From: Rhodoferax sp. OV413
GTDB taxonomy: Bacteria; Pseudomonadota; Gammaproteobacteria; Burkholderiales; Burkholderiaceae_C
Length of the DNA: 55,502 bases
NCBI GenBank assembly: GCA_945861785.1
Contig: CAMAWD010000035.1
Span: 1 to 55,502 of the forward strand
Direction of reading: 5' to 3'
Of the stretch, positions 36,201 to 45,899 are shown one piece after another (positions within the stretch are counted from its first letter, which is position 1; every line of letters starts with the position of its first letter). The notes below the pieces were generated by a model, which saw nothing but the letters and a program-made list of their open reading frames with translations, ran no database searches and was not told the origin of the DNA. The translations under genes were made by a program, and so were the position numbers.

Positions 36201-36758
36201 CGGGCGGACTGGCGCTGTGGCCGCCCGGCCGCTGCCGGTGGTGCCTAACCCGGTTGGTGGTGCAGGTGCATTGGTGCGGTCAAGATCGCGCAACCAGTTC
36301 AGCAGATGGCTCTCGGCCCTCAGCCGCGCGGCCTGTTGTTCGCGCGCCAACGCGGCCTGGCGCTCCGCTTCGATCTCGGCGGCGCTGCGCGGGGGTGGTG
36401 GCGCAGGTGCCTTGTACATGCTGCCCATCAGTCGCAATCCCTGCTGTGCCGCCTTGAGCATCAGCGCAACCCCGTGTTTGCATTGCGCACCCACCGCGCA
36501 TTCGCACAGTGAATCCCAGTGCGCCACCTGACCATCGCGCGTCAGGTCGAGTTCGATCGAGACTTCATAGGCCTCGCGCTTGCTGCCCTGCACCGCACCA
36601 AGCAGGATCCATCCATTGCCACTGTGCACGATGTCCAGACCCAGCACGTGTTGGCTGACATAGAGTGCAAGCCCCCGCTCCCAGGTGCCGGGGTCTGTCA
36701 GTTTGGCGAGTGATCGGCCGTCGAACCAATGGCCGTGGGGTCGTGTGGTGGATTGCAT
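33258..36758 (-). CDS. SWIM/SNF2-family helicase
   Basis: A 1166-residue DEAD/SNF2 ATPase. The N-terminal SWIM zinc finger is CECAVGAQCKH (about residue 84-94). The C-terminal half holds the SNF2 motor: motif I ADDMGLGKTLQT, motif II VVLDEAQNIKN, motif III CLSGTPMENHLGE, then the second RecA lobe with LLFSQFTSML and motifs V-VI LKAGGVGLNLPQ and RAHRIGQT. The middle 500 residues are bacterial SNF2-associated sequence. It would translocate on DNA to remodel protein-DNA or transcription complexes, as HepA/RapA does. It stands alone, 80 bp from its neighbour. Confidence 0.9.
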   Translation of the reverse strand: MQSTTRPHGHWFDGRSLAKLTDPGTWERGLALYVSQHVLGLDIVHSGNGWILLGAVQGSKREAYEVSIELDLTRDGQVAHWDSLCECAVGAQCKHGVALMLKAAQQGLRLMGSMYKAPAPPPPRSAAEIEAERQAALAREQQAARLRAESHLLNWLRDLDRTNAPAPPTGLGTTGSGRAATAPVRPDHYIYLLSIVQATDGKPQLTLEAAVCKRKVNGEWAKPKLVRYAPYPGQEVYDTASATDHEVLQLIAAMPKVDRHYYSHTTGIDCRPAGRAGQLVLEQAASTGRLFLKDPQGYPGIAVRWGPTRALEWVWRETSTVRSPESGWNLRGKVVDSAAQVCHNAPLLYLDTTNGECGLLQTDGIAPARLAVLFNAPALSALALKDHQLALLQALGPIPPPPVLQPLRTLDGIVPRAHLHLAPVAPADVPRKGLLQATVRFDYAGHRGWWGGAGGTVVLETTQERLLLHRDIDSERGAVLRLTSLGLSAADAGVFGLPPDRSQQDWLRWADEDFAVLRDAGFDLTLDDALQGWVTRADTLQVQLEPQGGGDDTEESATSPWFDLSLGMEIDGKRHNILPWLPDLIAKAAASTPDPVTGLPELPPFIYLPALGGTGFVRLPTDTLRPWMAALLELVGDRSHDFAGDSLKLSRFDALRTGAALGAGAVWEGAATLRKMVQQLRGAAELPEVQMPASVQATLRPYQLQGLGWLQFLRTHGLAGILADDMGLGKTLQTLVHIQVEKDAGRLTRPALIIAPVSLMGNWKREAARFCPELRSLVIHGKDRHGVTDSIDQHDLVIAPYSLLQRDRERWLQTPWHLVVLDEAQNIKNASTHAAQVVGELQTRHRLCLSGTPMENHLGEIWSLFHFLMPGFLGSQKRFTELFRTPIEKLGNPDRLTQLRARVTPFMLRRTKALVAAELPPKVETTMRVELSGQQADLYETIRLGMEKTVRDALSTKGLAKSQITILDALLKLRQVCCDPQLLKLTAARKVKASAKLEQLMELLPEMLSEGRRILLFSQFTSMLTLIEAELEKRKLRWVKLTGQSQKRDALIEQFTSGQVPLFLISLKAGGVGLNLPQADTVIHYDPWWNPAVENQATDRAHRIGQTQSVWVVKLVAQGTIEERILALQERKAALADSMYSGAAARKQPLFTESDLAELLRPLSAG

Positions 36759-36839
36759 GGGCTGTGGACGGCTGCTTGTACCGATTGCTGTCTGAATTGT
36801 TCCACAAGCAAAACCAGTGGCGGGCGATGTCCCCGAAGA

Positions 36840-37814
36840 TCAGTAACCGAGCTTTTTTTCCACGACGTTCTTCAGTGGTTCGCCGCGCTCGAAACGCCCG
36901 AGGTTTTCCGTGAAGAACTGCATGGCGTCGTCGATCCAGGTCTCGGTGTGGTCGGCGCAATGGGGGGACAACAGCAGGTTGTCCATGCCATAAAACGGAT
37001 GGCCTGAAGGCAGCGGCTCCTGTTCGAAAACATCCAGTGCGGCTCCGCGGATGGACCGGTTGCGCAGCGCCTCGATGAGGGCGGCCTCGTCGATGACCGC
37101 CCCGCGCCCGACATTGACCAGCACGCCGGTGGACTTCATTGCGGCGATGGCGGTGGCACCGACCAGCCCGCGGGTGTCGGGGGTGAGCGGCGCAGCCACG
37201 ACCACGTAGTCTGATCGGGCCATCAGCTCCAGCAGGCGCTCAGCGCCAAGCGCTTCGTCTACCAGGTCGTCCCGATCGGACTTTTCAGGCCGCCGGCGCA
37301 GTGCGATCACCTGCATGCCCAGAGCCTTTGCCAGGCGCGCAGCCGCACGACCGATGTCACCGTATCCGACGATGCCCATGGTCCTGCCGTGCGCCTCCTG
37401 CACGTCGAACTGCTCCCAGCGCCCGGCCGCCTGGTTGCGTTTCATGCGGTGAAAATCCTTGGCAAAGAACAACACTGCTGCGGCCACGAACTCACCCAGG
37501 GAGCGGCTGTAGACACCGCTGCTGTTGGTCAACGGAACGGCGCTTTCGACCAGGGCCGGGAACAGCAGGGTGTCGAGCCCGGCCGCGCGGGAATGGATCC
37601 AGCGTACGTGCGGCGCCATCGCCCACACCTGCTGCACCAGCTCGCGGTTGCCAGACCACACCAGAATCGCATCGGCTGCGGGAGCACTTTGCGCGAAGTC
37701 CTCCGGACGTTGGCTCGTCACGATCTTCATGCTTTCGCGAAAGCGGTCGAGCATCCGGAGTTGCGGCTCGCCGGGATCGGCCAGAACAAGCAGGGTGGTT
37801 GCGTGGGGATTCAT
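36840..37814 (-). CDS. D-2-hydroxyacid dehydrogenase (NAD-binding)
   Basis: A 324-residue D-isomer-specific 2-hydroxyacid dehydrogenase. The Rossmann motif is GYGDIGRAAARLAKALGM. Catalytic Arg is in VNVGRGAVID, Glu in DVFEQEPLP and His in LSPHCADHTETW. It would interconvert a 2-oxo acid and its D-hydroxy acid in the cytoplasm. The ATG at 37814 fits the family start; the longer frame is unconserved. It lies 94 bp after PhnW on the same strand. PhnW consumes pyruvate and makes alanine, so a reductase for pyruvate or glyoxylate-like acids would be a loose fit; the link is unproven. Confidence 0.88.
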   Translation of the reverse strand: MNPHATTLLVLADPGEPQLRMLDRFRESMKIVTSQRPEDFAQSAPAADAILVWSGNRELVQQVWAMAPHVRWIHSRAAGLDTLLFPALVESAVPLTNSSGVYSRSLGEFVAAAVLFFAKDFHRMKRNQAAGRWEQFDVQEAHGRTMGIVGYGDIGRAAARLAKALGMQVIALRRRPEKSDRDDLVDEALGAERLLELMARSDYVVVAAPLTPDTRGLVGATAIAAMKSTGVLVNVGRGAVIDEAALIEALRNRSIRGAALDVFEQEPLPSGHPFYGMDNLLLSPHCADHTETWIDDAMQFFTENLGRFERGEPLKNVVEKKLGY

Positions 37815-37908
37815 GGTGCGGTTCCTCGTGCGATTCAGGTGGTTGGCGCTCGGGCCACCTCGGCCCGGCAAGGAATGGGCCGTACCGGCCCACTGTCTGC
37901 AGTGTGCC

Positions 37909-39027
37909 TCAAGAAGCCGGCGCTCCCGACGCAATACCCATGTCTTGCAACGTCAACGCGATGGCGTGCACTGCCTGTTCCATCTCGTGGGGCCCGATCG
38001 CCCCGATGCACCCGACCCGGAATGTGTCGACTGTGGTCAGTTTGCCCGGGTACAGGATGAAGCCGCGCGCCCGGGCCGCGGCGTAAAAGGCGGTGAAGTC
38101 GTAACGCGGGTCCGCCGGCGCATGGAAGGTGACGATGATCGGCGCCTGCACGGCAGCGTCCAGGAAGGGCTTGAAACCCAGCGCAGCCATGCCACGCACC
38201 AGTGTTTCGCAGTTGCGCGTATAACGCGCCAGGCGGGCGGGTTGCCCACCTTCGGCCTCGAACTGGGCAATCGCCTCGTGCAAGGCCACCACGACATGGG
38301 TCGGCGGCGTGAACCGCCACTGGGTGGTTTTTTCCATGTAGATGTACTGGTCGACCAGGTCCATCGCAAGCGACTGGCTGTTGCCGGCGCAAGCTTCCAG
38401 GATGGCCTTGCGGATGACCACGAATCCCATGCCGGGCACACCTTCCAGGCACTTGCCGCTGGCCGCGACCAAGGCGTCGAAACGGGTCTCGCGGGCATCG
38501 ATGTCGAGGGCGCCAAATGAACTCATGGCGTCGACGATCAGGCCCTTGCCGTGTTTCTCGCACAGGTCGGCGATCTCCCGCAAGGGGTTGAGCACGCCAG
38601 CACCGGTTTCGCAGTGGATCAGGATCACATGCGTCACGCTTGGGTCGGCGCCGAGTTTGTCCGCCACAGCCATGGGCGACACTGGTTGCGACTCGTCGAA
38701 CGGCATCAGGGTGCAGCGCCGGCCCATCAGGCTCGTGAGGCGCGCCGCACGTTTGCAATAGGCCCCGTTGTCGAGCACCAGCACATGGCCGTCACGCGGC
38801 ACGACAGTCGCCACCGCCGCCTCGACGCTGAATGTGCCGCTGCCCTGCAATGGCACCACCACATGCGACCCGGCACCGTGAACGACCGCCAGCAGGCTCT
38901 TGCGAACGCTCGCCGTTACGGCGTTGAAATCCGCGTCCCAGGAGCCCCAGTCCTTGAGCATCGCAAGTTTGGTGCGCAGGGTGGTGGTGAGCGGGCCAGG
39001 GGTGAGCAGTATTTTGTCTCTGTCCAT
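37909..39027 (-). CDS. phnW: 2-aminoethylphosphonate-pyruvate transaminase
   Basis: A 372-residue PLP fold type I aminotransferase of the PhnW group: [14 protein letters not shown] at the N-terminus, [12 protein letters not shown] for the PLP aspartate, the Schiff-base Lys in [15 protein letters not shown], and the C-terminal [11 protein letters not shown]. It turns 2-aminoethylphosphonate and pyruvate into phosphonoacetaldehyde and L-alanine. ATG at 39027 with GGAAGG upstream. It is divergent from the GntR gene and shares its control region, which supports the phosphonate assignment together with PhnY and PhnA to the right. Confidence 0.92.
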   Translation of the reverse strand: MDRDKILLTPGPLTTTLRTKLAMLKDWGSWDADFNAVTASVRKSLLAVVHGAGSHVVVPLQGSGTFSVEAAVATVVPRDGHVLVLDNGAYCKRAARLTSLMGRRCTLMPFDESQPVSPMAVADKLGADPSVTHVILIHCETGAGVLNPLREIADLCEKHGKGLIVDAMSSFGALDIDARETRFDALVAASGKCLEGVPGMGFVVIRKAILEACAGNSQSLAMDLVDQYIYMEKTTQWRFTPPTHVVVALHEAIAQFEAEGGQPARLARYTRNCETLVRGMAALGFKPFLDAAVQAPIIVTFHAPADPRYDFTAFYAAARARGFILYPGKLTTVDTFRVGCIGAIGPHEMEQAVHAIALTLQDMGIASGAPAS

Positions 39028-39109
39028 GGATGGAGCCTTCCAGTTGCGAATGGTCAATGCGGTGGTGGCCGATGCGGCACTGGCCTGATTGGAAGCGCCG
39101 GGGCAGCTC

Positions 39110-39142
39110 TTGTCAATTGTTTTTTGTAAATTGTTGACAATT
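39110..39142. promoter_or_regulatory. Dyad operator in the phnW/regulator divergent region
   Basis: AATTGTtgACAATT at 39129-39142 contains TTGT-N2-ACAA, the form bound by FadR/FCD-type GntR repressors. A related half-site pair, TTGTCAATTG, lies at 39110-39119, and TTGTCAA/TTGACAA (39110-39116 and 39134-39140) form a wider dyad. The patch is the only AT-rich stretch between the two genes. Binding by the adjacent GntR protein is inferred. Confidence 0.65.
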
Positions 39143-39254
39143 TTGGTTTTTGCAATTCCAATGCAGCCATGAGCGCCGCGCAGAACCGCTTCAAGCAAGC
39201 TCGCGCCCCCTCGGGGGGCAGTGAGGACACAACGTGCCGAACGTGGGGGCTGGC

Positions 39255-41199
<1,945 letters not shown>

Positions 41200-41230
41200 C
41201 ACGCAACCTACCTTCAACCGGCACACCAAC

Positions 41231-42688
41231 ATGATCGAACAATTCATCCTCGACCAGCAACTCAATGCGATGCGCATCGCCGGCAGGAAGGTCGGCGCTG
41301 GGCGTTCCGCGGAACGCACGATCGCGGTCTTCAATCCGTACACGCAAAAACAGATTGGCAGTGTGCCAAAAGCCACCCTGGAGGAAGTGCGGGAGGCCTT
41401 CGCGATCGGCGCGGCCTACAAGCCCACCCTCACGCGTTTCGAGCGCGCCGCAATCCTGAACCGTGCTGCGGCCATCAGCACCCGGCGCATCGACGAGGTG
41501 GCCGCGTTGATCTCGGCCGAGGCCGGTCTGTGCATGAAGGACGCCATCTATGAGGCCGGGCGTGTCAGTGATGTGTTCCTGTTCGGCGCCAACGAGGTGC
41601 TCAAGGACGACGGCCAGGTCTTCAGCTGCGACCTCACACACCACGGCAAGAAGCGCCGCGTGTACACGCAACGTTCGCCTTTGCTGGGTGTGATAACCGC
41701 CATCACGCCATTCAATCACCCGGCCAACCAAGTGGCACACAAGGTGGTGCCCAGCGTGGCCACCAACAACCGCATGGTGCTCAAACCATCCGAGAAGGTG
41801 CCGTTCTCGGCGATCCTGTTCGCCGACATACTTTATGAGGCCGGCCTGCCGCCCGAAATGCTCAGTGTGGTCACCGGCGACCCGCGGGAGATCGCCGACG
41901 AACTGATCACCAACCAGCACGCAGACCTGGTGACCTTCACTGGCGGCGTGGCCATCGGCAAATACATTGCATCCAAAGCCGGCTACCGACGCATGGTGCT
42001 GGAGCTCGGCGGTAACGACCCGATCATCGTGATGGAAGACGCCGACATCGACGAAGCCTCGTCCCTGGCTGTGGCGGGTTCCTACAAGAACTCCGGGCAG
42101 CGTTGTACAGCCGTCAAACGCATGCTGGTGCACCAGTCGGTGGCCGACCAGTTCGTCGAGCAGGTGCTCGCCAAGAGCAAGGCCTGGAGCTACGGTGACC
42201 CAAGCGACAAGCAGCTTGACATGGGCACCGTGATCGACGAGCCCGCCGCGATGTTCTTCGAGTCGCGCGTGAACGAAGCGCTGGCGCAGGGCGCCAAACT
42301 GCTGCTCGGAAACGTGCGGCGCGGTGCGCTGTATTCGCCAACCGTGGTGGACCATGTGCGTCCCGAGATGTTGCTGGTGAAGGAGGAAACCTTCGGCCCG
42401 GTGTCGCCCATCGTGCGTTTCAAGGACATCGACGAAGCCATCCGCATCTCGAACGGCACCGCCTATGGCCTGTCGAGCGCAGTGTGCACGAACCGGCTCG
42501 ACTACATCACGCGTTTCGTCAGCGAGTTGGAGGTGGGCTCGGTGAATGTGCGCGAGGTGCCCGGTTACCGGCTGGAGCTGACCCCCTTTGGAGGGATCAA
42601 GGACTCGGGCCTGGGCTACAAGGAAGGCGTGCAGGAAGCCATCAAGAGCTTCACCAACATCAAGACCTACTCGCTCCCCTGGGCCTGA
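41231..42688 (+). CDS. phnY: Phosphonoacetaldehyde dehydrogenase
   Basis: A 485-residue aldehyde dehydrogenase: ITPFNHPANQVAHK, general base Glu in LELGGNDPI, catalytic Cys in NSGQRCTAVKRMLV, and the C-terminal PFGGIKDSGLGYKEG. Position between phnA and the transporter, with phnW divergent, makes it the NAD-dependent oxidation of phosphonoacetaldehyde to phosphonoacetate. General ALDHs look similar, so the symbol rests on context. It lies 31 bp after phnA. Confidence 0.9.
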   Translation: MIEQFILDQQLNAMRIAGRKVGAGRSAERTIAVFNPYTQKQIGSVPKATLEEVREAFAIGAAYKPTLTRFERAAILNRAAAISTRRIDEVAALISAEAGLCMKDAIYEAGRVSDVFLFGANEVLKDDGQVFSCDLTHHGKKRRVYTQRSPLLGVITAITPFNHPANQVAHKVVPSVATNNRMVLKPSEKVPFSAILFADILYEAGLPPEMLSVVTGDPREIADELITNQHADLVTFTGGVAIGKYIASKAGYRRMVLELGGNDPIIVMEDADIDEASSLAVAGSYKNSGQRCTAVKRMLVHQSVADQFVEQVLAKSKAWSYGDPSDKQLDMGTVIDEPAAMFFESRVNEALAQGAKLLLGNVRRGALYSPTVVDHVRPEMLLVKEETFGPVSPIVRFKDIDEAIRISNGTAYGLSSAVCTNRLDYITRFVSELEVGSVNVREVPGYRLELTPFGGIKDSGLGYKEGVQEAIKSFTNIKTYSLPWA

Positions 42689-42727
42689 GCGGGTGCCCGT
42701 TTCCACCACCCGTTGGCGCCCACGGCC

Positions 42728-43582
42728 ATGACAGGCGCGATGGCCCTGACCTGGCCGGTGGTGGCGGCGGTCCTGTTCGGCGCGATGCTGCACGCCGGCT
42801 GGAACGTCCTGGTCAAGTCCAGCACCGACAAGGCGCTCGACACGGCGCTGATCCACCTGCTGGGTTCGGTGATCGCAATCCCGCTGGTGGCACTGGTGGG
42901 TTGGCCCCCGGCATCGGCTTGGCCATGGCTTGCTGCCTCGCTGGTCATCCACGTCGCGTATTACACGGCCCTGGCCGGCGCTTACCAACACGGCGACCTG
43001 GGACTCACCTACCCGCTGATGCGCGGCACTGCACCGCTGCTGGTTGCGCTGTCGGCGACGGTTACGCTGGGCGAAACCCTCTCCCCGTTGGCCTGGATTG
43101 GCGTGCTTGCCGTCAGCGCAGGCGTGTTGACGCTGGGTTTGAGCAAACAGGCATTCGAGGCGCCGAAAGCCGTGCGTTTTGCGCTGGTCAATGCGGTCAT
43201 CATCGCGGTCTACACCGTGGTGGATGCACTCGGCGTGCGCGCGTCGGGGCAGGCATTGCAGTACGTGGCCACGCTCTTTATGCTCGATGGCTGGCCGTTC
43301 GCGCTGATTGTGTTCTTCCGCCGCGGTGGTGGCGTGTTGCCTTATGCACGCAAGCGCTGGCCACTCGCGTTGGTCGGGGCTGCCGCGTCGCTGGGCTCCT
43401 ACGGCATCGCGCTGTGGGCCATGACCCAGGCACCCGTGGCGACTGTAGCTGCTTTGCGCGAAACATCGGTGCTGTTCGCGGTGTTGCTGGGGGTCTGGCT
43501 GCTGAAGGAGGTGTTTACGCCCCGGCGCGTGGTGGGCACGCTTGCCATCGTGGTCGGAGTGATGGCGCTTCGGCTGGGGTAG
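42728..43582 (+). CDS. DMT-superfamily (EamA) transporter in the phn cluster
   Basis: A 284-residue membrane protein with ten hydrophobic helices and two EamA halves (AGWNVLVKSS and YQHGDLGLTYPLMRGTAPLLVAL in the first). The ATG at 42728 is used; a TTG at 42713 is also in frame. It is 39 bp after phnY, so it belongs to the operon. It is the only transport gene of the phosphonate locus; uptake of 2-aminoethylphosphonate usually needs an ABC or other importer, so this may export a product, or import may be encoded elsewhere. Confidence 0.85.
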   Translation: MTGAMALTWPVVAAVLFGAMLHAGWNVLVKSSTDKALDTALIHLLGSVIAIPLVALVGWPPASAWPWLAASLVIHVAYYTALAGAYQHGDLGLTYPLMRGTAPLLVALSATVTLGETLSPLAWIGVLAVSAGVLTLGLSKQAFEAPKAVRFALVNAVIIAVYTVVDALGVRASGQALQYVATLFMLDGWPFALIVFFRRGGGVLPYARKRWPLALVGAAASLGSYGIALWAMTQAPVATVAALRETSVLFAVLLGVWLLKEVFTPRRVVGTLAIVVGVMALRLG

Positions 43583-43641
43583 AGCGGCGCCGTTGCCGGT
43601 CAGCTTGCACAGACGCAATACGCAACTGCGATTGCCCGTTT

Positions 43642-43847
43642 TCGGCCCATTGCGGTCGTTCGTTGCCTGGTCTGGGTTGGCGTTGGCGCGCGTCGCGGCA
43701 GGCGCAGCCCGGCGGGGGCTCATACTGGAGCGGTCGGGCGCTGAACGCGCCGACTGCCCTGTGGTGCTCGCCCAAGGGTCGGGCCGCAGAACTCACTGCG
43801 TTCACTTCGTTCTCTGCGTTCGGACAACCGCGGCCAGAATGATGACG
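43642..43847 (+). repeat. Long inverted repeat, left arm
   Basis: 206 bp whose reverse complement recurs at 44559-44824. It begins TCGGCCCATTGCGGTCGTTC and ends CCAGAATGATGACG. Scattered mismatches and a different number of GGCGTT hexamers are the main differences from the right arm. Local palindromic pieces (CGGTCGGGCGCTGAACGCGCCGACTG) sit inside it. Confidence 0.9.
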
Positions 43848-43856
43848 GCGGGAGTG

Positions 43857-43900
43857 GGGTCAGGTCTTGCATTGCGATATGGCAAAACAAGACCTGACCC
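43857..43900. repeat. REP-like hairpin 1
   Basis: GGGTCAGGTCTTG (43857-43869) and CAAGACCTGACCC (43888-43900) form a perfect 13-bp stem around the loop CATTGCGATATGGCAAAA. The same arms recur at 44217-44378. Confidence 0.9.
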
Positions 43901-43966
43901 TCTGGCCGCTGTGGCCGCTCGTGACCCTCTGGCCGCTCGTGACCCTCTGGCCGCTCTGGCCGCTCT
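43895..43966 (+). repeat. 18-bp tandem repeat
   Basis: The unit TGGCCGCTCGTGACCCTC occurs in about three consecutive copies, with degenerate TGGCCGCTC pieces on both sides. It continues directly out of the right arm of hairpin 1 (GACCCTCTGGCCGCT). Confidence 0.8.
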
Positions 43967-43967
43967 G

Positions 43968-44083
43968 GGCGAGCAGTATGAGCCCCCGCCGGACTGCGCC
44001 TGCCGCGACGCGCGCCAACGCCAAAGCCCATGCCCATGCCAACGCCAACGCAGACCAGGCAACGAACGTCCGCAAAGGGCCGA
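43968..44083 (+). repeat. Partial middle copy of the inverted-repeat unit
   Basis: GGGCGAGCAGTATGAGCCCC through to GCAACGAACGTCCGCAAAGGG follows the same order as the right arm (44632-44824) but lacks its outer part and has only a few hexamers, interrupted by GCCCATGCCCATGCC. Confidence 0.75.
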
Positions 44084-44216
44084 AAGCATACGACGCGATC
44101 TCCCTTGGAACCACGCTCTCCGGCACCATGGAATTCACCTCAACACTCGATGACATTGACGGCCAGGCCACCACGGCTGGTCTCCTTGCACAGGGGTTGG
44201 GGGTCACACAGGGGCT

Positions 44217-44378
44217 GGGGGTCAGGTCTTGCATTGCGATATTGCACAAGGGGTGGGGGTCACAAAGGGGTGGGGGTCAGGTCTTGCATTGCGATATTGC
44301 AAAACAAGACCTGACCCCGCGGATGTTGCAAAACAAGACCTGACCCCAGTGACCCGTGCCAAAACAAGACCTGACCCC
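44217..44378. repeat. REP-like arm cluster (hairpin 2 plus extra arms)
   Basis: Forward arms GGGGTCAGGTCTTGCATTGCGATATTGC start at 44217 and 44273. Reverse arms GCAAAACAAGACCTGACCCC end at 44318, 44347 and 44378. The pair 44273-44286 and 44305-44318 forms a perfect 14-bp stem. Spacers repeat too: CACAAGGGGTGGGGGTCA on the left and CCAGTGACCCGTG on the right. The layout resembles REP/REPIN sequences mobilised by RAYT transposases; no such transposase gene is in the window. Confidence 0.85.
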
Positions 44379-44558
44379 AGTGACCCGTGACCCGCATGCA
44401 CGCGGATGCCTGCTCGTTGTTGTGGTCGAGTGCGGGGAAGTCCGGACCCCGACCGCCCGAACACCAAAAGCCCAGCGTCGAGGCAGGCGCAGCCCGGCGG
44501 GGGCGATTTCTGGGGCGCCGAGGAGCGCAGCTCGAGGGTCGGTGCGCGCAGCGCACTT

Positions 44559-44824
44559 CGTCATCATTTTGGCCGCGGTTGTCCGAACGGAGAGAACGAA
44601 GTGAACGCAGTGAGTTCTGCGGCCCGACCCTCGGGCGAGCACCACAGGGTAGTCGGCGCGTTCAGCGCCCGACCGCTCCAGTATGAGCCCCCGCCGGGCT
44701 GCGCCTGCCGCGACGCGCGCAAACGCCAACGCCAACGCCAACGCCAACGCCAACGCCAACGCCAACGCCAACGCCAACGCAAACGCCAACATAGGCCCCG
44801 CAACGAACGACCGCAATGGGCCGA
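44559..44824 (+). repeat. Long inverted repeat, right arm
   Basis: 266 bp pairing with 43642-43847 in reverse complement: CGTCATCATTTTGGCCGCGG at its left end and GCAACGAACGACCGCAATGG towards its right end. It is longer than the left arm because of the expanded AACGCC array. Confidence 0.9.
44722..44790 (+). repeat. AACGCC hexamer array
   Basis: About nine and a half uninterrupted AACGCC units (44722-44779), then AACGCAAACGCCAAC. In the frame read as protein it would give alternating Ala-Asn, but no gene is supported. The left arm carries only GTTGGCGTTGGCG at the same place, so copy number varies between arms. Confidence 0.9.
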
Positions 44825-44881
44825 CAGCAGTCGTTCCCCCCAGTGCGCGCGCCAAGTGTTCGTTGTCATGCAGCGATCGCT

Positions 44882-45781
44882 TCATTGCGTTTGCGGGGTA
44901 TCGGTTTGCACCGAGGCCTGCCGTGTATACCAGTCGATGATCTCGGAACCCGTAGCGCACCAGACACCGCTGTGCGACAACACGTATTCCAGCGCGCGGG
45001 CCAGGTGCTCGATGCGGTGCGGCTGCCCCATGATGAACGGATGTACGGCGATGTTCATCACCTTGCCGTGTTCTGCTCCTTCGGCATACAGCGTATCGAA
45101 CTCGTCGCAGATTTTCTGCGCGAATCCCGCGCCTTCCATGCCGCGGCGCCAGCAGATGCTGTCGTTGATCTCCATGCTGTAGGGCAGTGAGAAGAGCTCG
45201 CCCCGACGCACATGGATGGGTGTGGGCTGGTCGTCGTGGTACAGGTCACACAGGTAACGGATGCCGGCTTCGGCCACCAGGTCGGGCGTGTTCAGGGTGT
45301 TGGACGCAGCGGGTGAGAACCAGCCCTGGAAGTCCTTGCCCGTGACGCTGCGGTGGATCTCCTGGCACTCCCGAATCGCGCCCCGCTCTTCGTCTTCGTC
45401 CATGTTCCAGTGGTAACGCGTGTTGTACAGGCCATGCGACATCAGCTCCCAGGAGCGTGTGAGCATCGCTTCGGTGATGTCGGGGTACATCTGCAGCACC
45501 GCCATGGACAAGGACACCGTGCAGGGCAGCTGAAACCGGTCGAACACCTCCATCAGGCGCCACACACCGACCCGGTTGCCGTAGTCGCGCAGGCCATAAC
45601 CCAGGATGTCGGGGTGCGGCATGCGTGGCCACGGGTTGCGCACCCGGATCTTTTGCGGCTGGTATTCGTAGTGCTCGATATTGGGTGCCACCCACAAGGC
45701 GACCCGGGCGCCACCGGGCCAACGCAACGGCGCGCGGTCGGGTGCGGCCGAGTATGCGATACGCTCGATGGGCGCACGCAT
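44882..45781 (-). CDS. PuuE/cyclic-imidase-type polysaccharide deacetylase-fold protein, copy 1
   Basis: A 299-residue NodB-fold protein of the branch that includes PuuE allantoinase and cyclic imide hydrolase, not the extracellular chitin deacetylases: there is no signal peptide. Marks of the branch are VAPNIEHYEY near residue 31, LRDYGNRVGVWRLMEVFDR, SHGLYNTRY and HPFIMGQPHR. Members hydrolyse C-N bonds in cyclic amides. It is the last of the three copies, separated from copy 2 by a gene on the other strand. The C-terminus overlaps no repeat but ends 58 bp from the repeat nest. Confidence 0.82.
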   Translation of the reverse strand: MRAPIERIAYSAAPDRAPLRWPGGARVALWVAPNIEHYEYQPQKIRVRNPWPRMPHPDILGYGLRDYGNRVGVWRLMEVFDRFQLPCTVSLSMAVLQMYPDITEAMLTRSWELMSHGLYNTRYHWNMDEDEERGAIRECQEIHRSVTGKDFQGWFSPAASNTLNTPDLVAEAGIRYLCDLYHDDQPTPIHVRRGELFSLPYSMEINDSICWRRGMEGAGFAQKICDEFDTLYAEGAEHGKVMNIAVHPFIMGQPHRIEHLARALEYVLSHSGVWCATGSEIIDWYTRQASVQTDTPQTQ

Positions 45782-45899
45782 CAGAGTACCGTCGCGGTGC
45801 GAGCTTGCTTGGGGCGGCCCGGCGCGGCGCTTGTGCTTGGCCTGGTGTCGTTCGAAAGCATGGGTTCTGCCAATGGTTCAGTTACAGGAGAAACGAAGA

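Noticed and set aside
43720-44350. Small Ala/Asn- or Leu/Trp-rich proteins encoded in the repeat nest
   Set aside because: Their sequence comes entirely from tandem and inverted repeats, with no ribosome sites or family similarity.
43895-44790. CRISPR array
   Set aside because: Repeats are inverted, of unequal size and lack unique spacers of constant length; no cas genes are near.
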